Both the position numbers and the translations under genes were made by a program. Shown here piece by piece: positions 59,628 to 64,000 of a stretch of 64,000 nucleotides of DNA. Origin of the DNA: Adineta steineri (lineage: Eukaryota; Rotifera; Eurotatoria; Adinetida; Adinetidae); contig CAJNOI010000164.1 of NCBI GenBank assembly GCA_905250115.1, positions 62,001 through 126,000 on the forward strand, read 5' to 3'. The notes beneath the pieces were generated by a model. It did no database searches, had not been told where the DNA came from, and worked only from the letters and a program-made list of their open reading frames with translations. Positions within the stretch are counted from its first letter, which is position 1. The number at the start of each line of letters is the position of its first letter.

Positions 59628-61430
59628 CAACCATTTCTTGATCTTGCTGCTTATATTGGTATTCGACCATCATTTGGTAAAGTTGTACGTTCAGTTAAAA
59701 CATGTTTAAGTGTACTTATATCTGCTATTGTTGTTTTTACATTTCGTGATCGTTTACAAGCCTATGGTTGGGTTTATTGGGCACCAATGACAACAGCACT
59801 TGTTTCCGATTCATCTGAAGGTAGTACACTTCGTCTATCATTTCATCGTTTAATGGCTGTTTTACTTGGTTCAACATATGCATATGTTGTTATACTTGTT
59901 ACACAAAATCATATTGCTGTTGGAGCATGTATTTGTATATTTGTTGGTTTAATGGGATATCTTAAAACTGATCCAAGAAAAGAATATTTTGCTAGTGTTT
60001 GTGCTCAATCAGCGTCAATTATAACATTTCTTTCTAATAATCAACAAGGACAAATGAGTGCATCCAATAAAGCTGTTTTAGCTCGAACAAGTTTAACATT
60101 TTTAGGTATATTTATTCATGTTTTTATTTCTAATCTTTTCCTACCAATAACAGCTCGTGCAATAATTAAAAAAAAAGTAGGATAATCTTAGAAACTTCTT
60201 TTTTTCTTCTTGAAATCAGTGATTATTTAGGTATCCATTATGATTAATAATGTATCTGCAAGTTTAAAAGCTTCTACTGATGATTTTTTTACATTTATTG
60301 GTCCAACAATGACAGAACAACAAAAGTCATCAAATAAATCATCATTTAATTTAGTCAAAACTCTTGGTGAAACAGAACGTATTGCCGATAGTTTTTCCAC
60401 GTTACTTGAAGAAGCATTAAATGAACCAAATTTTTGGAAACGGCCATTTATACAAATGAAAAATCGTTATGAAGAAATAGCTAAATCATTACGTCGTATC
60501 AGTGTTGATATACGTTTTGTTCATCGATGTACAACAATTTTAAAAGCTGAATCAAAATTACATTTTGCTCAAGAAGCAAAGTAAGTTGCAAAAAAAAAGA
60601 ATTTTCATTTTTCTCAACTTAATTATTTATTTAGATGGCAAATACGTCGAGCAAGTGTTGCTGCTATAAGTAATTCAACTGATACAAGACAAGGTCGTTC
60701 ATGGACAATACGAGAATTACGTAATGAACAACAATTACAAGATGATCTTGATATACCTTTAACAATATTTATGAGTTATTCACCACATTCAACACCAAAA
60801 TTTCCACAAAAAGCACTTATATCGAATAATTCCTCTGCATCACTTCGTTTAGCTCATACAATTCTTTATCAACCATTACTTGATCATATTCGTACACTTG
60901 AAAATCATATTCAACGTGTCTTATCATTAACAGCAGAATTAATTCTTAAAAAAACAACTGTTGATGTTGGATCATATGAATTACAGCAATTATGTCGAGA
61001 AGATTCGGATGAACAGGAAACAAGACTGTTAAAAAATCAACGACCAATAAATCGTGAACCATCATTATTTATTGTACCAAAATTTGAATCATTACCATTA
61101 GTTAAAAATCATTATAGATGTTTTTCTTGTTTTGATAACATCGAAGAGGATCATGTACCATTACCATCATTACGTAATGCTGTTGATTTAATGCTTGCAT
61201 CGTTAGTACAATTTTTATATGCAAATGATCGTTTTATTCGTACAGAATTTGTGTCAAATCAATCGATTGGTGATGTTTTAGCATTTCATACTTTATCATA
61301 TGCAATTAAAGATATGGTTGAAGCAACAACAAATTTAGCTAAAAATGCTCGACGTCTTAAACATATTGATACACGTACATTAATACGAGAAGAACGAGAA
61401 GAACGGATTCCATTGCAAGAAGATGTATGA
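59628..61430 (+). CDS. FUSC/aromatic-acid-exporter-like multi-pass membrane protein, 5' end missing
   Basis: Visible exons are 59628-60176 (open into the gap), 60231-60580 and 60635-61430, joined in phase, giving about 565 residues. The first contains several membrane segments and the FUSC-type signature GWVYWAPMTTALVSDSSEG, with RLMAVLLGSTYAY and ICIFVGLMGYLKTD. The long C-terminal half is soluble and helical (EEIAKSLRRISVDIRFVHRC). FUSC proteins include bacterial aromatic-acid efflux pumps and related plant and protist transporters. The substrate here is unknown. About half of the membrane domain may be missing. Codon use and introns look like those of the neighbours, so a recent transfer is not indicated. 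Confidence 0.7.
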
Positions 61431-62605
61431 ATATAAAACGAAGAATTTGGTCTTTTTTTAGTAATAATTAGTAGTGTACAAATAATTTTCTCGTTTTTTG
61501 CTTTAAATTGTCAAATTAGAATTTTGTTTTATTGTATTTTTTATGAATGCATGGTTCTAGTCTGACTTGTTTTTTTTCTTATACAAATTTAAAAATATGT
61601 ATAGGATTAACTTTTTTTGATTTTATTAAACATAAATAATCTAGCATAAATTTTTTTTCTTTCGTTTTTGTATTGATTATTGTAAAGATATTATTGCAAT
61701 AAATATATCAAATAATATTTGCTACTTCTTTTGTCAAATGCAAATTTAAGAGTAATTTATACTACTTCCTAATTCTAAAAAATGTATAAAGATAAGAATA
61801 AAGTGATAGACATATTAGTAATCATATCATGTTCTTTTAAGGTCATCTAGTTGAATAGAAACTATTGTTTTAATTATATGCATGATCAATTTACATTACA
61901 TATTCACTGAGTTATCTGTTTATTAATCGTATGATAACCGAATTGTACTTAATCTATGATCTTAATTACAATAAGTTTAATTTTTCAATTCATCATGAAG
62001 TGGATAATGTCAGACAAAGTCCAGTTGAAGTAATTGTATAATTAGAACTAACTCTAATGATTTAACAAGAATTTTGATGAAAAGGAATAAAAAAATTCTA
62101 AACTCTCAGACTTCTACTTCACTATATCCTAGTTGTAAGCTTCACGTTTGTACGGGTTGGATCTTGTGTTTTTTTATTCAAGAATCACTTCATTATATAT
62201 ACAATCAGAAAACCACAAGAGCGACAAAGAGAGAGAAGATAGTACTACAGAGACAAAATGTAAATGATCACTTAAAAGTGAAGATCATAACACTAGTCAT
62301 CTGTGCCAAGTGAATATAGTTACTATATAATATTCTATTGTTCTTTTAATTGATAGTCTTTTTCACAATGGACGAAGTGCCGTTCAGGTGTCGCAAACAC
62401 TTCAGCATCTACCATTATTTTTGGAGCTCAGGTGCTCGCACTTTTCCCCTTGCAAATAGATTATTATCAGGTTTACAAAAAAAATAGGAATAGTTTCTAA
62501 ATGTATTAAATGTTGAATTAATCATTTCGATTTACTGAACAATTGAAATTATTTATAAAATTAAAAAGTAGATGCCTTTTTATTTAAAACCAATAAAATT
62601 ATAGT
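61431..62605. other. intergenic region
   Basis: AT-rich sequence after the FUSC-like gene. The open frame at 62074-62313 has no domain. A short degenerate foldback (about 62366-62452) begins CAATGGACGAAGTGC and ends GCACTTTTCCCCTTG; no target duplication was seen. Confidence 0.45.
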
Positions 62606-62613
62606 ATCAAGTT

Positions 62614-63440
62614 CACTGTTGAGTCCAAAATGATTTTGACAAAAGTTTAAATTTATCAGAAATTGTAAAAATTTAAAATATTTATAAACCGGGCCGAGAT
62701 TTATAAATAGGATCGAAATTGGTAAATTGATAAGTCCAGAAATTCAAAACTGTCTAAATGTCTACTATAAATTCGTGACAGTAGTGCTTTTAAATTTGGT
62801 AAAATTATATTCCACCACGAGGATGTTATTTACTCATATTGACACTTAAAATAATAAAGATAATTTAATTACTTTGGTTTATCAATCAGTTCAAAACTCG
62901 TAAATTGGTCCGATGCTTATACAATATACTCGCATTTATTTATCCAATATTCGTTTATAATCGAGCTAGATTTATAAATCGGCCATATATTTATAAATCA
63001 GGTAGATCTTATTAATAAATAGGCCCGATTTATAAATCCCAAAATATTTATAAATATTTCAAATTTTCGATTGAAAAATTTATGATTTATAAATCGTTTA
63101 CTTTCGGACCAAGGGGGAAACAGCGGACTTCAAGACTTCAAGACTTCAAAGACTTCAAGAGACTTCAACAAGCGAGACTTCAATTTTTCAAAAGACTTCC
63201 AAAGACTTCCGAAGATTTCAGAAGACTTCGAGAGATTTCAAAGACTTCAAGAGCTTTCTAAAGACTACAGAAGATTTCTAAAGACTTCAATAGACTTCTA
63301 AAAGTTCAAAAGATTTCCAAAAGTTCAGAAGACTTCCAAAAGTTCGAAAGACTTCTAAGATTTCAAAAGATTTTCAAGACTTCATGAGACTTCATGCATG
63401 AAGTCTCTGTTGTTTCCCCCTCGTTTCGGACTCAACAGTG
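62614..63440. mobile_element. hAT-like foldback element with ATTTATAAATCGG interior, carrying a nested element
   Basis: The ends are CACTGTTGAGTCC and GGACTCAACAGTG (perfect 13 bp, extending to RAAA). Exact 8-bp direct repeats ATCAAGTT flank it (62606-62613 and 63441-63448). The interior is built of degenerate TTTATAAATC and GGCC motifs in inverted arrangement (AAACCGGGCCGAG at about 62686, AGGCCCGATTTATAAATC at about 63020). Without the nested 314-bp element and its duplication it would be about 505 bp. There is no coding capacity. Confidence 0.82.
63110..63423. mobile_element. 314-bp hAT-like foldback element with AAGACTTCA interior, nested
   Basis: The ends are CAAGGGGGAAACA and the inverse of CGAGGGGGAAACA. 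They are flanked by exact 8-bp repeats TTTCGGAC (63102-63109 and 63424-63431), which are part of the outer element's right terminal repeat. The interior is an array of about 25 degenerate units of AAAGACTTC, ending in the palindrome ATGAAGTCTC with ACTTCATGCATGAAGT. The left end resembles the truncated element at 12983. Confidence 0.82.
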
Positions 63441-63514
63441 ATCAAGTTATAAAAAAAACATTTCAATTAACAGTAGAACTTGAGACATATCAATATAAAT
63501 CAAATGATATTTCT

Positions 63515-63630
63515 ATTTGATTAAATATCAGAAAGGATTAATTTTTATATGTACTTTTCATTTCAATATTTGATTAAATATTAGAAAGGATTAATTTTTT
63601 ATATGTACTTTTCATTTCAATATTTGATTA
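63515..63630. repeat. tandem duplication of a 53-54 bp unit
   Basis: Two near-identical copies begin ATTTGATTAAATAT (at 63515 and 63568) and contain AGAAAGGATTAATTTTT and GTACTTTTCATTTCAAT. A 9-nt start of a third copy follows at 63622. The block lies directly upstream of the start codon at 63652, so it may be in a promoter or 5' UTR. Confidence 0.75.
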
Positions 63631-63651
63631 TTTTTTCAATATTCTATTGAT

Positions 63652-64000
63652 ATGGTTACATGGTATTCTTTATCGATCATTATAGTTCTATTCTTTATTG
63701 ATCCATCAATTGAACAAGGAACATTAAATTTTCTTGATAATTATCGATCATCTTGTAAACACCATCAACAAGGCAATGTTAATCTTATTATTTCAGCACC
63801 ACATGGTGGTACTTTGCTACCAGATGATCTACCTAATCGAACAATAGGTGGTTGTCTTCGTAAAACAGGTACAAATGCTGGTATTTGTACATGGTGGTTT
63901 AATGATACTTGTACTGATGGAGAACGTTGCAATGCAACAACTGTAAGAGATACGCTTAGCGATGAATTTGCTGAAAATGTTGCAAATGAATTGAATATAC
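63652..64000 (+). CDS. secreted N-formylglutamate-amidohydrolase-like protein, cut by the window end
   Basis: The frame starts with MVTWYSLSIIIVLFFID, a signal peptide, and stays open to the last base (116 codons). NLIISAPHGG followed by a Cys-rich insert (GGCLRKTGTNAGICTWW, then CTDGERC) and TVRDTLSDEFAENVANEL resembles the N-terminus of N-formylglutamate amidohydrolase-type hydrolases. In those the HGG lies near the active site. The secretion signal is unlike the bacterial cytosolic enzymes but occurs in invertebrate members as far as I know. The substrate cannot be told from this fragment. Confidence 0.55.
   Translation, partial: MVTWYSLSIIIVLFFIDPSIEQGTLNFLDNYRSSCKHHQQGNVNLIISAPHGGTLLPDDLPNRTIGGCLRKTGTNAGICTWWFNDTCTDGERCNATTVRDTLSDEFAENVANELNI

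Overview
This is an AT-rich animal genomic window with short introns (many 45-70 nt), GT-AG splice sites and clearly metazoan genes (golgin GM130, MTA of the NuRD complex, DLK/LZK kinase, La, a transgelin-type protein, TRIM-like and LDLa/EGF proteins). Interstitial TGTGGG-type repeats, the telomeric motif known from bdelloid rotifers, together with kelch/PAN/LamG membrane proteins, make a bdelloid rotifer (Adineta/Rotaria group) the most likely source. That assignment is an inference. There are four N gaps: 15612-15621, 27479-27578, 41875-41974 and 59528-59627.

Layout: 1-2226 holds no convincing gene. 2227-15782 (+) is an 11-exon mosaic membrane protein (TM, Thr/Ser stalk, PAN, PAN, LamG, LamG, two Cys-rich repeats, PAN, PAN, kelch propeller). 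16970-18124 (+) is a secreted PAN-type protein. 19037-23088 (+) is a RING/B-box/coiled-coil protein fused to a long leucine-rich repeat domain, with one repeat per exon. 23892 to the gap at 27479 (+) is a secreted LDLa/EGF protein. A block of five minus-strand genes follows: La (27700-29831), a DLK/LZK MAP3K (30286-33000), an ACP6-type acid phosphatase (33971-35915), an unrecognised Ser-rich protein (36209 to about 39788) and MTA (40299-43740). Then come GM130 (45684-51529, +), an INAF-motif membrane protein (52594-53293, -), a 4.3 kb gene-poor stretch, a decayed CDP-alcohol phosphatidyltransferase (57620-58260, +), a transgelin/calponin-type gene (58689 into the gap, -), a FUSC-like membrane protein (out of the gap to 61430, +), and the start of a secreted N-formylglutamate-amidohydrolase-like protein (63652 to the window end, +).

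The genes are independent housekeeping, signalling and surface functions, not an operon or gene cluster. The most unusual content is non-coding. Four small foldback elements carry terminal inverted repeats, and three of them have complete 8-bp target duplications (the fourth is cut by a gap after 6 of 8 bases). Their interiors are short degenerate tandem motifs, different in each element. Two are nested: one inside another element, and one inside a telomere-like hairpin. A separate dispersed set of about nine hairpins has arms of telomere-like TGTGGG repeats. I reconstructed exon structures by hand from frame and splice-phase continuity. Phases join cleanly in every multi-exon gene except the first exon of the Ser-rich gene.
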